This document shows positions 36,496-47,551 of a stretch of DNA of 64,000 nt, in pieces (positions within the stretch are counted from its first letter, which is position 1; every line of letters begins with the position of its first letter). Source of the stretch: Propylenella binzhouense (GTDB lineage: Bacteria; Pseudomonadota; Alphaproteobacteria; Rhizobiales; Afifellaceae); assembly GCF_009866965.1 (NCBI RefSeq), contig NZ_SPKJ01000003.1, positions 1 to 64,000 on the forward strand, given 5' to 3'. A program made the translations under genes and the position numbers. The notes beneath the pieces are model-generated. The model was not told where the DNA came from. It saw nothing but the letters and a program-made list of their open reading frames with translations, and searched no databases.

Positions 36496-38625
36496 TTGAC
36501 GAGTTCCAGCCCTGCAACGAACTGGTCCGCCGAAACACATGTGCTGGATCGCCTTTTTCGCGCCCGGTCGGTCGCCCTGGTAGGCGTCTCGTCAGATCCG
36601 GCGAAACTCACAGGCGCGCCGCTGCGAAACCTTTTGAAGACGGGCTATCAGGGCGCGATCTATCCCGTCAATCCGCGGTACGAACGTATCGGCGACCTGC
36701 GCTGCTTCGGAAGCATCGAGGATTTGCCGGAGGCGCCGGACGCGGCGCTCATCATGCTCGGGGCCAAGCAAGTTCCTCAAGCGATCGAGGATTGCGGGCG
36801 GAAGGGCACGCAGGCGGCGATCGTGCTGAGCTCCGGGTTCGAGGAAACGACAGAAGGTGCGGCTCTCGCGCGGCAACTCGCGACAGCGGCTGCCGCCAAT
36901 CGCGTGGCCGTCATCGGCCCCAATTGCGAAGGCATCTGGTCAGTGCGCAACCGCATGGTGTTGACGTTCGGATCGGCTGCCAACCGGGAACAATTGCACC
37001 ACGCGCCGCTCGCCGTAGTCTCGCAAAGCGGCGCTATCGCAGGGGCCATCAGCCGGCATGTGCAGGATTCCGGATTCGGCTGTTCATATGTCGCGAGCGT
37101 GGGAAACGAGACCTGCCTCGACGCGGTAGATGTCATCGAATGGCTGCTCCAGCAGGACGACGTCAAAGTCATCGCGCTCTTTCTCGAAGGGTTGAAGCGG
37201 GGGCACAGGCTGGTCGAGGTAGCGAACCAGGCCAGGCGCCGCGGCATCCAGATCGTCGCTTTGAAATCGGGCAACACGGCACTGGGCAGGATCGCCGCTG
37301 GCTCTCATACCGGCAAGATCGCCTCGGCCGAAGCGATCTATCGTGACGTGTTCAGGCAGTGCGGCATCATTCAGGTTGAAGGGATCAACGAACTCCTCGA
37401 AGCCTCGGAGATATTGACAAGCCTGCGTCGGCCTCGCCGCGCGTCAGGCGCGAGTCCCGGGGTGGCCGTTTTCAGCATTCCGGGTGGCACTCGCGCACTG
37501 ACCGTCGATCTCTGCGAGAAACACAACGTGCCGCTGGCGACCTTCGATACCGCCACGGAGAAAGGCTTAGCGGACCTTCTCCCGAGCTTTTCGCGGGCCG
37601 CCAATCCGACCGACCTCACCGGCCAGGTGCTAAGCGACCCGGATCTGTTCAGGAATACGCTGGCCATGGTCGCAACTGATCCGAATTGCGAAGCTTTATT
37701 GGTGCAGTTCGCCAATCGGGGCCCGGCGGATTTTCGCGAGAATTTCGACCGTATGGCGGCCGTGGCCGAGGATCTTGAGATGCCTGTCGTGGCGTCCTTC
37801 CTGGGCGACCTGCTGCCGGCGCATGAACGGCGAGCCGCCATGGAAAAAGGCGTCCTGCCGGTGCGGGAACCGGCCGATGCTGTCCGTCAACTGGGGTGGC
37901 TTTACGAAACGGCGCGTAACGCCGAAGCAAGTCGTCCCACGCGTCCGAGAAAGGTCATGCCGGGGCTGCCGGGAGGACTGGGATCGCTATCCTGGCCAAC
38001 CCTCGTCAACCTGCTTGAGGCAGCCGGAATTGAAGTTCCCCGAACCGCCCTGCTGACCGGCAGGGTCGAACCCCTAGCTCTTGCCGGCCTCGCCTTTCCC
38101 CTGGTCGTCAAGGTCTTGCCCGAGCACGCAGACCACAAGACCGAACTCGGCCTGGTGGAAGTCGGCCTGCATTCCTTCGAAGTGGTCGAAGAAGCGGCAA
38201 ACCGGCTGCGCAAGGCGCTCGGAAACCCCGATGCTCCGCTCTTGATCCAAGAGATGGTGAGAGGTGTGGAAGTCGTGCTCTCGGCGATTGCCGATCCCGA
38301 TTTTGGGCCGATGCTGGCGGTGGGAACCGGCGGCACCGGCGTCGAGCTCTGGGGCGACCTTGCCTATCTCCCGCTACCGACAGACGAGGCGGCGGTGACG
38401 AGTTGCCTGGAGCGGCTGAAGCTGGGCAGGCTTCTCAAGGGCTTCAGAGGCCGACCGCCGGCGGATGTCGAGGCTCTGGTGAGAGCCTCCGTCCGGCTCG
38501 GCGACTTGATGCTGTCGTTAGACGGTAAGGTCATGCAGATCGAGATCAATCCGCTTTTCGTACTGCCTGCGGGCAGCGGCGTGGTCGCCGCGGATATTCT
38601 GGTTCGCGACCGCCAACCGGACTGA
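36496..38625 (+). CDS. NDP-forming acyl-CoA synthetase (acetate-CoA ligase family)
   Basis: Fused ligase of 709 residues. The CoA-binding domain comes first (ARSVALVGVSSDPAKLTG, YPVNPRYERIGDLRC), then the succinyl-CoA-ligase-like domains with the phospho-histidine segment AGSHTGKIAS (about residue 273), and an ATP-grasp domain in the last 230 residues (FPLVVKVLPEHADHKTELGLVEVGL, QIEINPLFVLP). It makes acyl-CoA from acid, CoA and ATP with ADP and phosphate as products. The start is a TTG at 36496 after CCAGGGG. It follows the TRAP remnant and precedes a MmgE/PrpD gene by 15 bp. The acyl group is not predictable. Confidence 0.85.
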   Translation: MTSSSPATNWSAETHVLDRLFRARSVALVGVSSDPAKLTGAPLRNLLKTGYQGAIYPVNPRYERIGDLRCFGSIEDLPEAPDAALIMLGAKQVPQAIEDCGRKGTQAAIVLSSGFEETTEGAALARQLATAAAANRVAVIGPNCEGIWSVRNRMVLTFGSAANREQLHHAPLAVVSQSGAIAGAISRHVQDSGFGCSYVASVGNETCLDAVDVIEWLLQQDDVKVIALFLEGLKRGHRLVEVANQARRRGIQIVALKSGNTALGRIAAGSHTGKIASAEAIYRDVFRQCGIIQVEGINELLEASEILTSLRRPRRASGASPGVAVFSIPGGTRALTVDLCEKHNVPLATFDTATEKGLADLLPSFSRAANPTDLTGQVLSDPDLFRNTLAMVATDPNCEALLVQFANRGPADFRENFDRMAAVAEDLEMPVVASFLGDLLPAHERRAAMEKGVLPVREPADAVRQLGWLYETARNAEASRPTRPRKVMPGLPGGLGSLSWPTLVNLLEAAGIEVPRTALLTGRVEPLALAGLAFPLVVKVLPEHADHKTELGLVEVGLHSFEVVEEAANRLRKALGNPDAPLLIQEMVRGVEVVLSAIADPDFGPMLAVGTGGTGVELWGDLAYLPLPTDEAAVTSCLERLKLGRLLKGFRGRPPADVEALVRASVRLGDLMLSLDGKVMQIEINPLFVLPAGSGVVAADILVRDRQPD

Positions 38626-38640
38626 CAGAGGGGGAAGGCG

Positions 38641-40059
38641 ATGGCAGAAGCCGTCATGAACGAATTTGCGACGTTCGCCGCATCAGCCGACAACCGCACG
38701 TTTCCTCCGCTTGCCCGCAGCCGTGCCGTGGACGCGATCATCGACTGCATCGGCTGCATGCTGGCCGGCGTGGATGAACCGTGCGCGAAAAACCTGCGCG
38801 ACATCATGTCGTTCGGCCAGCGCGCCGCCACCTTGTCCTTTGTGCCCGGCGCTGGCTACACGGCGGCGCCGGAGGCGGCACTGTGCAACGGAACCGCCGC
38901 GCACGCCCTTGACTATGACGATACCAATCATCCGGCCTATGCGCATCCGAGCGCCGTGCTCGTTCCGGCATTGCTGGCGATTTCGCCTCTGGCAAATGCC
39001 AGCGGAGCTGACATCGTCTCGTCCTACATCGTCGGCTTCGACCTGATCGGAAAGCTCGGTCGTGTCTTGAACACGGGCCACTACGCCAAGGGCTGGCACA
39101 GCACGAACACTTTCGGCGCCGTCGCAGCCGCTCTCGCCTGTGCGCGCCTGCTTTCCCTGCCGGCCGAAAAGATCAGCATCGCCATGGGGATCGCGGCCTC
39201 TGGCGCAAGCGGCATTCGCGCGAATTTCGGCACTATGGTCAAACCCCTTCACGCCGGCCTGGCCGCGCAGACGGGCGTGCGCGCGGCGCTGCTGGCGCGC
39301 GCCGGCTATGATGCGGCGGAAGATGCATTCATGGGAAAGGCGGGCTATCTGACCGCCTTCCGGGGCGAAGAGGAAGCTCAGCCCGTCTTCCTATCCATGC
39401 CAGGCGAACCGCTCGAGATCCTGACCGATTACGGCCTGGCACTCAAACCCTATCCGAGTTGCGGCGCGACCCACCCCGGGATTGAAGCCGGGATCATGCT
39501 CAATCGGCAGCTTTTTCCGCACGGCTATGCACCCGGAGACATAAGGCGGATCCGGATCGGCGTTGCGCGCATGGCCCTGAACCCGCTCATCCATCACGTG
39601 ACGAAAACGCCGTTGCAAGGCAAGTTCTGTCTCGAGTATTGCGTGGCCGCTGCCCTGGTGGACGGCAAGGTTGACCTGTCGACCTTCAGCCCAGAGAAGA
39701 TCGCTGATCAGGAGATACAGGCTGTGGCCGGCAATACGACGATGGTCGTGGACGAGCGCGTCGCCGAAAGTCCTGAATTTTCCACGGTCGTTCTGGTGGA
39801 AACCAATGCCGGCCGCGTCGAGGAGATCCTGGTGCCGCTGGCGAAGGGAAAACCCGAGCGCTGGATGAGCCGAGCTGAGCGGCTGGAGAAATTCCGGGAC
39901 TGCATCTCATATGCGCACAGAACCGTTCCTAACGATCTTTTCGAACGGTTCGAAACGATGGATTCGGATATTCCGGTTGAAGCGCTCATCTCGACTTTGC
40001 GCAATCATCCCGCGCCTCGGCCAAATACAGCTCACGACGAAAGACGTCTCGCCCTGTAG
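38641..40059 (+). CDS. MmgE/PrpD family protein
   Basis: Protein of 472 residues with family hallmarks CNGTAAHALDYDDTN, HPSAVLVPALLA and KGWHSTNTFGAVAAALA, plus KPLHAGLAAQTGVRAALLA. Known members are 2-methylcitrate dehydratase, cis-aconitate decarboxylase and uncharacterised hydro-lyases. No methylcitrate synthase or lyase gene is nearby, so a dehydratase of another hydroxy-acid is as likely. RBS AGAGGGGGAAGG precedes the ATG. Its 3' end overlaps the convergent HMG-CoA lyase gene by 28 bp. Confidence 0.85.
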   Translation: MAEAVMNEFATFAASADNRTFPPLARSRAVDAIIDCIGCMLAGVDEPCAKNLRDIMSFGQRAATLSFVPGAGYTAAPEAALCNGTAAHALDYDDTNHPAYAHPSAVLVPALLAISPLANASGADIVSSYIVGFDLIGKLGRVLNTGHYAKGWHSTNTFGAVAAALACARLLSLPAEKISIAMGIAASGASGIRANFGTMVKPLHAGLAAQTGVRAALLARAGYDAAEDAFMGKAGYLTAFRGEEEAQPVFLSMPGEPLEILTDYGLALKPYPSCGATHPGIEAGIMLNRQLFPHGYAPGDIRRIRIGVARMALNPLIHHVTKTPLQGKFCLEYCVAAALVDGKVDLSTFSPEKIADQEIQAVAGNTTMVVDERVAESPEFSTVVLVETNAGRVEEILVPLAKGKPERWMSRAERLEKFRDCISYAHRTVPNDLFERFETMDSDIPVEALISTLRNHPAPRPNTAHDERRLAL

Positions 40060-40928
40060 ACATTCGAGTTTGCCGGCCGGCCGAGTTCGCCGGAGATGAA
40101 GGCAACCGCATCCAGCAATTTCGAAAGGTTCACGTCGGTCCGCATGCCCAGACCGTCGAGCATGTAGACGACGGCCTCTGTCGCGACGTTGCCGCTCGCG
40201 CCCTTGGCATAGGGGCAGCCTCCGAGCCCGCCTGCCGCTGCATCGATCGTCTGGACGCCGTCCTCGATGACGGCAAGCAGGTTGGCGAGCGCCTGGCCGT
40301 ACGTGTCGTGGAAATGGGCGGCGATGCACTCGATGGGCACGACCCCTGACACCGCGCGCACAAGATCGCGCGCCTTCTTCGGTGTCCCTGTGCCGATAGT
40401 GTCGCCAAGCGAAATCTCGTAGCAGCCGAGTGCCGCCAGCGCCGCCGCGACCTTCACCACGTCCCCGGGAGGCACCTGGCCCTGAGATGGGCAGCCAAGC
40501 ACGCAGGACACATATCCCCGCACCCTGATGCCGGCCGCATGCGCCCGTTCCGCGACCGGACGGAAGCGGTCTATCGATTCGGCGATAGAACAGTTGATGT
40601 TCTTTTGCGAGAAGGCTTCGGAGGCTGAGGTGAAGATCGCGATTTCGCGTGCTCCGGCCGCAAGCGCGGCATCAAGTCCCTTCTCGTTCGGCACGAGGAC
40701 AGGGAAGTTGACACCATCGCGGATGCCGAGTGCCGTCAGCACGACGTCCGTGCCCGCCATCTGTGGCACCCATCTGGGCGATACGAAGCTGCCGACCTCG
40801 ATCGTTTTCAGCCCGGCGGCGAGCAACTTCTCCACGAAGGCGATGCGCACCTGCGGCGAGACCAGAGCCGCTTCGTTCTGCAGTCCGTCGCGTGGCCCGA
40901 CTTCGACGATCCTGATCGTCCCCGTCAT
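40032..40928 (-). CDS. liuE: Hydroxymethylglutaryl-CoA lyase
   Basis: TIM-barrel lyase of 298 residues that splits HMG-CoA into acetyl-CoA and acetoacetate. Metal and catalytic elements are complete: VGPRDGLQNE (Arg13, Asp14), GCPSQGQVPP, AAHFHDTYGQ (His-x-His) and the loop Cys in GLGGCPYAKGASGN (about residue 238). It overlaps the carboxylase alpha gene by 4 bp and closes a four-gene operon with the order carboxyltransferase, hydratase, biotin subunit, lyase (liuBCDE). Confidence 0.93.
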   Translation of the reverse strand: MTGTIRIVEVGPRDGLQNEAALVSPQVRIAFVEKLLAAGLKTIEVGSFVSPRWVPQMAGTDVVLTALGIRDGVNFPVLVPNEKGLDAALAAGAREIAIFTSASEAFSQKNINCSIAESIDRFRPVAERAHAAGIRVRGYVSCVLGCPSQGQVPPGDVVKVAAALAALGCYEISLGDTIGTGTPKKARDLVRAVSGVVPIECIAAHFHDTYGQALANLLAVIEDGVQTIDAAAGGLGGCPYAKGASGNVATEAVVYMLDGLGMRTDVNLSKLLDAVAFISGELGRPANSNVYRARRLSS

Positions 40929-42922
40929 GGGTCGATCCCGTCGGCCTCGAATTCCACGAGTTCCACGCCTTCCTGCACGAAGTCTCCGGCGCCGCAGCGC
41001 AACGCAATCAGCGTACCATCGGCGGGCGCATGCAATGTGTGCTCCATCTTCATCGCCTCCATGATCAGCAGCGGCTCTCCGCGCTTGAGCCTGTCGCCGG
41101 GGGCGGCCAGGATCTGGCGAACCGAGCCTGGCATGGGCGCGCGCAGATGCCCCGCATCTGCGATGACCGTGCTCTCGCCGGCGAAGGGATCAGCGAATCC
41201 CAGCCTGCGGCTGCCCCGTGCGGTGGAGATGTCAACTTCGCGACCGAGCCAGACCCCGGAGACCACCTCCTTGCCGTCCCCGTAAAAGACATCCAGCCGG
41301 CCATCGAGTCTCGGATTTACGCGGAACGGACGAGTTCCCGAAGCCGTCTCCAGACTCAGGCCCGCGCGCTCGTAGGTCAGCGTAACCTCGGCATCGTCGA
41401 AGCAGAGCTTGCGGCGGCGGCGGCCCACCATCATCCAGCCGTCCGAAGTATCCCAAGGCGACGTGGCGCTCCGATTTTCCGCGGCGAGCACGGCGGCCGC
41501 AGCCGCCGCCAGATCGCGGTCGTCGATCCGGGCTTCTCCATGGCCGAGAAGCCGTGGAAGCTCGCGCTCTATGAACCCGGTATCCATCTTGCCCGCGCGG
41601 ACGTCCGGATGCGCGGCCAAGGCCTTGAGGAAGCTTACGTTGGTTTTGACGCCCGCGACCTGGAAGCCGGCGAGCGCAGCCTCCAGCCGGTCCAGCGCCT
41701 GAAGCCGGTCGGAGCCGCTGACGATAAGCTTCGCCAGCATCGGATCGTAATGCGGGGTGACCGTATCGCCCTCGCGAAAGCCGCTGTCGATCCGGATCCC
41801 GTTGCCGACCGGCGGCTGGCGCCACCGTTCGATCCTGCCGATCGAGGGAAGGAAGCCGCTCTGGGGGTCCTCGGCGTAGATGCGGACCTCGAATGCGTGA
41901 CCGGACCGCGTGATCTCGTCTTGTCCCAGGGGCAATTCCTCGCCAAAGGCGACGCGCAGCTGCCACTCCACGAGATCGAGCCCGGTGATCGCCTCCGTCA
42001 CCGGATGCTCCACCTGGAGGCGGGTGTTCATCTCGATGAAATAAAACCCGTCATCATTCGCGACGAACTCGACCGTCCCGGCACCCGTATAGCCGACAGC
42101 CGCGCCTGCGGCGCGCGCCGCCGAGCAGACGCGCTCGCGCTCCTGCTCCGACAGCGACGAGGACGGTGCTTCCTCCACCACCTTCTGATGTCGGCGTTGT
42201 AGTGTGCACTCCCGTTCGAACAGGGACACGATATTGCCGTGGGTGTCACCGAAGATCTGCACCTCGATGTGGCGCGGCCGCGCGATGAACTTCTCGATCA
42301 GAACATGGTCGTCGCCGAAGGCGGCCTTCGCCTCGCGCTTTGCGGCCGTGAGGGCCGCCGCGAAACCGGCCGCATCCTCTCCCAGGCGCATGCCCTTGCC
42401 CCCACCGCCGGCAGAGGCTTTGACGAGCACCGGAAAGCCGATGCGCTCCGCCTCCGCGGCGAGCTTGTCCGTGCCCTGTTCCGCGCCGTGATAGCCCGGT
42501 ACGAGCGGCACGCCCGATCCTTCCATCAAGACCTTGGCTGCCGACTTGGAGGCCATGGCGCGGATCGCCTCCACGGGCGGTCCGACGAAAATGATGCCAG
42601 CCTCGTGGCAGGCTGCCGCAAAGCTCTCGTTCTCGGAGAGGAAACCGTAGCCCGGATGGATCGCCTCGGCCCCGGTGCGCTGTGCGACTTCGATGATCCG
42701 GTCGATCCTCAGATAGCTTTCAGCTGCCGACGCGGGGCCGATCAGCACAGCCTCGTCCGCCATTGATACGTGCTGCGAATCGGCGTCGGCCTCGGAGAAG
42801 ATGGCCACGGTGTGCAAGCCCATGCGTCGCGCCGTACGAATGATGCGGCAGGCGATCTCGCCGCGGTTCGCAATCAGAAGCTTCGTGAACCGCCGTTCGA
42901 AGCGTTGCGGTTTGGCTGGCAT
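40925..42922 (-). CDS. liuD: Acyl-CoA carboxylase biotin-carboxylase/BCCP subunit (methylcrotonyl- or geranyl-CoA type)
   Basis: Alpha subunit of 665 residues from the ATG at 42922. Biotin carboxylase domain: FTKLLIANRGEIACRI, KASAGGGGKGM (ATP loop), FIEMNTRLQVEHPVTE. C-terminal biotinyl domain with EAMKMEH, biotin Lys at about 625. It carboxylates biotin using ATP and bicarbonate for the beta subunit. Its start shares a base with the stop of the hydratase gene. In liu operons it serves methylcrotonyl-CoA; geranyl-CoA carboxylase is the alternative, as in acyclic terpene catabolism. Confidence 0.92.
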   Translation of the reverse strand: MPAKPQRFERRFTKLLIANRGEIACRIIRTARRMGLHTVAIFSEADADSQHVSMADEAVLIGPASAAESYLRIDRIIEVAQRTGAEAIHPGYGFLSENESFAAACHEAGIIFVGPPVEAIRAMASKSAAKVLMEGSGVPLVPGYHGAEQGTDKLAAEAERIGFPVLVKASAGGGGKGMRLGEDAAGFAAALTAAKREAKAAFGDDHVLIEKFIARPRHIEVQIFGDTHGNIVSLFERECTLQRRHQKVVEEAPSSSLSEQERERVCSAARAAGAAVGYTGAGTVEFVANDDGFYFIEMNTRLQVEHPVTEAITGLDLVEWQLRVAFGEELPLGQDEITRSGHAFEVRIYAEDPQSGFLPSIGRIERWRQPPVGNGIRIDSGFREGDTVTPHYDPMLAKLIVSGSDRLQALDRLEAALAGFQVAGVKTNVSFLKALAAHPDVRAGKMDTGFIERELPRLLGHGEARIDDRDLAAAAAAVLAAENRSATSPWDTSDGWMMVGRRRRKLCFDDAEVTLTYERAGLSLETASGTRPFRVNPRLDGRLDVFYGDGKEVVSGVWLGREVDISTARGSRRLGFADPFAGESTVIADAGHLRAPMPGSVRQILAAPGDRLKRGEPLLIMEAMKMEHTLHAPADGTLIALRCGAGDFVQEGVELVEFEADGIDP

Positions 42923-43713
42923 CACTCTTCGCCCCCGCAATCCCAGGCGGCGCGGCGTCGCGAGAGGAAGGCATCCAGCCCCTCCTTCGCCTCTTCACGC
43001 GCGCGAACCGCGGAGATCCGTACCGCCGTCATCTCGATCATCGCGGCGTCGATCGGCCGATGGCCGATATCGCTCACGAGCCGCTTGGCCTCGCGACGGG
43101 CGGCCGGCGCTCCCTTCCCGAGCGCTTGGACGATCTCTGCGACGCGGCGTTCGAGCGCGTCGGGTTCGACGGCCTCATGAACGAGGCCGATCGCCTGTGC
43201 CGTATGTGCTCCAAAGATTTCGGCGGTCTGGAAATAGCGTCGTGCCTGTCTCGGACCGATCGCGGCCATGACGTAGGGTCCGATCGCCGATGGGATCAGG
43301 CCGAGCTTCACTTCGGACAACGCGAACTTCGCCGCGGTCGAGGCAATGGCGATGTCGCAGCACGCGACGAGACCGACACCGCCGCCGTAAGCGGGTCCCT
43401 GCACGGCCGCTATCGTGGGCTTTGGGAATTCGTCGAGCACCCGCATGAGCTCGGCCAGCTTGCGTGCGTCTTCCAGATTCTCGTCCTCGCTGGCAGCGGC
43501 AGCGCGCTTCATCCATCCGAGCTCTGCTCCGGCACTGAAGCTTGGCCCTTCGGCCGCCAGGATCAGAATCCGCGCGGCCGGTTCGGCCTCAAGCTCCCGC
43601 AGTGCGGCCGTAAGGTCCGCGATCAGCCTGTCGTCGAAAGCGTTGTGCCTGTGCGGACGGGTAAGCGTCACCCGAGCTACGCCCTTTTCGATGTCGATAC
43701 GGAACTGGTTCAT
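42922..43713 (-). CDS. liuC: Enoyl-CoA hydratase/methylglutaconyl-CoA hydratase-like
   Basis: Crotonase of 263 residues. ATG at 43713 (MNQFRIDIEKG) is the proper start; an upstream frame extension overlaps the carboxylase gene. Oxyanion segments SFSAGAELGWMKRAA and GPAYGGGVGLVACCDIAIA; Glu at ALSEVKLGLIPSAIGPYV, which is the methylglutaconyl-CoA hydratase pattern. It lies 4 bp after the beta-subunit gene. It would convert 3-methylglutaconyl-CoA into HMG-CoA for the lyase. Confidence 0.9.
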   Translation of the reverse strand: MNQFRIDIEKGVARVTLTRPHRHNAFDDRLIADLTAALRELEAEPAARILILAAEGPSFSAGAELGWMKRAAAASEDENLEDARKLAELMRVLDEFPKPTIAAVQGPAYGGGVGLVACCDIAIASTAAKFALSEVKLGLIPSAIGPYVMAAIGPRQARRYFQTAEIFGAHTAQAIGLVHEAVEPDALERRVAEIVQALGKGAPAARREAKRLVSDIGHRPIDAAMIEMTAVRISAVRAREEAKEGLDAFLSRRRAAWDCGGEE

Positions 43714-43717
43714 GGGG

Positions 43718-45325
<1,608 letters not shown>

Positions 45326-45489
45326 ACCCATTCCTCCCGTCGATGGCATCGTGTTCCGCCATTGTCTTCGCAGCCGAAGACCTGCGCAATAAAGAAACGG
45401 TTGGCCGGTTCATTATGAGTTGCGTTTTGAATGTCAAGCGTGCAGGTCGTATGCACCAAGCCAAACGGCGAACGGCAGGAGAGGGCCTA

Positions 45490-46086
45490 ATGGTGCGACC
45501 CGTAGGTTCCGATGGCGTGCGGACGGAAGCCGCAATACGTGACGCTGCGATCCATCTCATCGCCGCCAAGGGGTTCGAGGCTGTCACCCTGCGCGGAATC
45601 GCGAAGCAGGTCGGCATCCAGGCAAGCTCGCTGTACCGCTATTACCCAAGCAAGAGCGAACTCCTCATGACGATCATTACCGCCCATATGGAGGATCTCC
45701 TCGAGCGATGGGCTGAGGCGGAGCCGGCTGGCGGCAGTGCTCTGGAACGTCTCGATGCGTTCATCGAATTCCATGTGAGCTATCATTCCTCCAAGCCGAC
45801 GGAGGTCTTCATTGCCAACATGGAGATGCGCGCCCTTGCGGCGGAGGACCGGAAGACTGTCGTGGCGATGCGCAAGCGCTACGAGGCCATCCTGCTCCAG
45901 ATCCTCCTCGACGGCGTCGAGGAAGGGGTGTTTTCCGTGCCGGATGCGCGGGTCGCCACCTTTGCCATCCTCGCAATGTTGACCGGGCTTACCGTCTGGT
46001 ATCAGGAGGGAGGGCGACTATCGAAAGACGAATTGGTCGCCTGTTATTCCAAGCTCGTGACGACGGGTCTGAGCAGCGTCGCTTGA
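45490..46086 (+). CDS. TetR/AcrR family transcriptional regulator
   Basis: Regulator of 198 residues from the ATG at 45490 (GGAGAGGG upstream; the frame is open further back). Helix-turn-helix: IAAKGFEAVTLRGIAKQVGIQASSLYRYYPSKSELL, described by its TLR..A..VG....SLYRYY pattern. The C-terminal part resembles TetR_C_33-like effector domains. It is divergent from liuB and likely represses that operon in response to an acyl-CoA; MerR-type LiuR would be the more usual regulator in other phyla. Confidence 0.87.
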   Translation: MVRPVGSDGVRTEAAIRDAAIHLIAAKGFEAVTLRGIAKQVGIQASSLYRYYPSKSELLMTIITAHMEDLLERWAEAEPAGGSALERLDAFIEFHVSYHSSKPTEVFIANMEMRALAAEDRKTVVAMRKRYEAILLQILLDGVEEGVFSVPDARVATFAILAMLTGLTVWYQEGGRLSKDELVACYSKLVTTGLSSVA

Positions 46087-46294
46087 CGTTCCACCGTCGC
46101 TGTACGGCATATACGAACAGCAAAATGAGGTGGGACGTCAGGCCAGACGACGTCCCTGAAGCACTGCAAGTCAGTAACCTGAGAATGATAAACTCGGGCG
46201 ACCGTTAGATTTCTTGAATCAGCCAGTTCGCCCTCTGTGCTTGTGGGTAGGATCGAGGCTGTCAGCGGATCCGACTCGCCGGAAAGGATGCAGG

Positions 46295-47527
46295 CTATTC
46301 GTCCTGCTTCACGAATTCGCCGTCCTGCATGATGAACGGCATGTGGCGTCCCTGCTCGGTAAGCAGGCGCAGATCGCCCACCGGGTCGCCGTCGACCACG
46401 ATCAGATCCGCTCGCGCTCCTGGCTCCAGAATCCCGATCTCGCCTTCCATCTCGAGCAGTTCCGCCGCGACAACCGTGGCGGAGCGGATCACCTCGATTG
46501 CCGGTAGCACTTCCGCGCGCAGCAGGAATTCGTGCGATTGGTGGCGGTGCATGACGCCCATGAGATCGGTGCCGAAGGCCATCGGCACGCCCGCGGCCGC
46601 GAGGATGTCCAGCGCCTCCTTGCCCCTGGCGAGCACAGTCTCCACCTTCGCGATGGCATGGTCGGGAATGCCGACCTCGCGGCCTTCGGTCTTGTTGGCC
46701 CAGAAGATCACCATGGTCGGGCAGGCATAGGCGCCCTTTTCCTTCATCAGCCGGGCGGTTTGCGGCTCGATCAGGCTGGCGTGCTCGATCGAGCGGACGC
46801 CGAGGCGAACCGCGCGCTCGATGGATTCGTCGGTATAGAGATGGGCGGCGACATAGGTGTGCGCCTTTTCCGCCTCCTCGACGATTGCGGCGATCTCGTC
46901 CTCGGCAAAACCAAGAAATTCGATGCGGTCGGTCGGCGAGGAGACGCCGCCATTGGCCATGATCTTGATGTAGTCGGCGCCCTTGCGGATCTCGTCTCGC
47001 GCTGCCTGCCGGCACTCGGCGATGCCGTCGCAGATTCGCCCCAGGGCACCCAGGCGGTCGGCCTGCACGTGGGCGGGCGTCGTGTCGTAGCGGCCGCGGA
47101 AATCGGCGTGGCCGCCGGTCTGCGACAGGGCCTTCCCGCCGATCACGAGGCGCGGACCGGCGATCAGACCGGATTTCTGGGCCTCGACCAGCGCATATGT
47201 CGCGCCGCCGGCATCGCGCACGGTCGTGAAGCCTCGATGGAGCATGCCTTGCATGATCTTCGCCGCGTGCAGCGCCACCAGCGCATCCGGCATAAGCCCG
47301 TTCAGGCCCAGATTGGTCATGGCCGCGCAGACATGCACGTGGCAGTCGATCAATCCCGGCATCAACGTTCGGCCCTTCAGGTCGATGGTGCGGGCGCTCT
47401 GAGATTTGATCGGGCGGTCGGAAATCTCCGCGAGGCGGTCGCCGGAAACCCGCAGATGGTGGTCCGGGAGGCCGTCCTCGGTGCGGCCGTCGAGAAGCCG
47501 CGCATTCGCGAAGATGATGTCCGCCAT
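46295..47527 (-). CDS. Metal-dependent amidohydrolase
   Basis: Amidohydrolase superfamily protein of 410 residues. Metal ligands: DCHVHV (HxH, about residue 62), the bridging Lys in DYIKIMANGG (about 187), His in YVAAHLY and IEHASL, and Asp in FGTDLMG. This is the binuclear-zinc set of the imidazolonepropionase/Xaa-Pro dipeptidase branch. Substrates in this branch include N-acyl amino acids, Xaa-Pro dipeptides and cyclic amides. AAAGGAGG precedes the ATG. It is the last gene of the LacI-controlled importer operon, so it probably hydrolyses the imported compound. Confidence 0.85.
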   Translation of the reverse strand: MADIIFANARLLDGRTEDGLPDHHLRVSGDRLAEISDRPIKSQSARTIDLKGRTLMPGLIDCHVHVCAAMTNLGLNGLMPDALVALHAAKIMQGMLHRGFTTVRDAGGATYALVEAQKSGLIAGPRLVIGGKALSQTGGHADFRGRYDTTPAHVQADRLGALGRICDGIAECRQAARDEIRKGADYIKIMANGGVSSPTDRIEFLGFAEDEIAAIVEEAEKAHTYVAAHLYTDESIERAVRLGVRSIEHASLIEPQTARLMKEKGAYACPTMVIFWANKTEGREVGIPDHAIAKVETVLARGKEALDILAAAGVPMAFGTDLMGVMHRHQSHEFLLRAEVLPAIEVIRSATVVAAELLEMEGEIGILEPGARADLIVVDGDPVGDLRLLTEQGRHMPFIMQDGEFVKQDE

Positions 47528-47551
47528 GTCGTTGATCGCCTCCTTTCGAAT

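Noticed and set aside
45412-45437. TTGACA and CATAAT-like boxes upstream of liuB on the minus strand
   Set aside because: The spacing is only 14 bases, too short for a sigma-70 promoter, so I do not call it.
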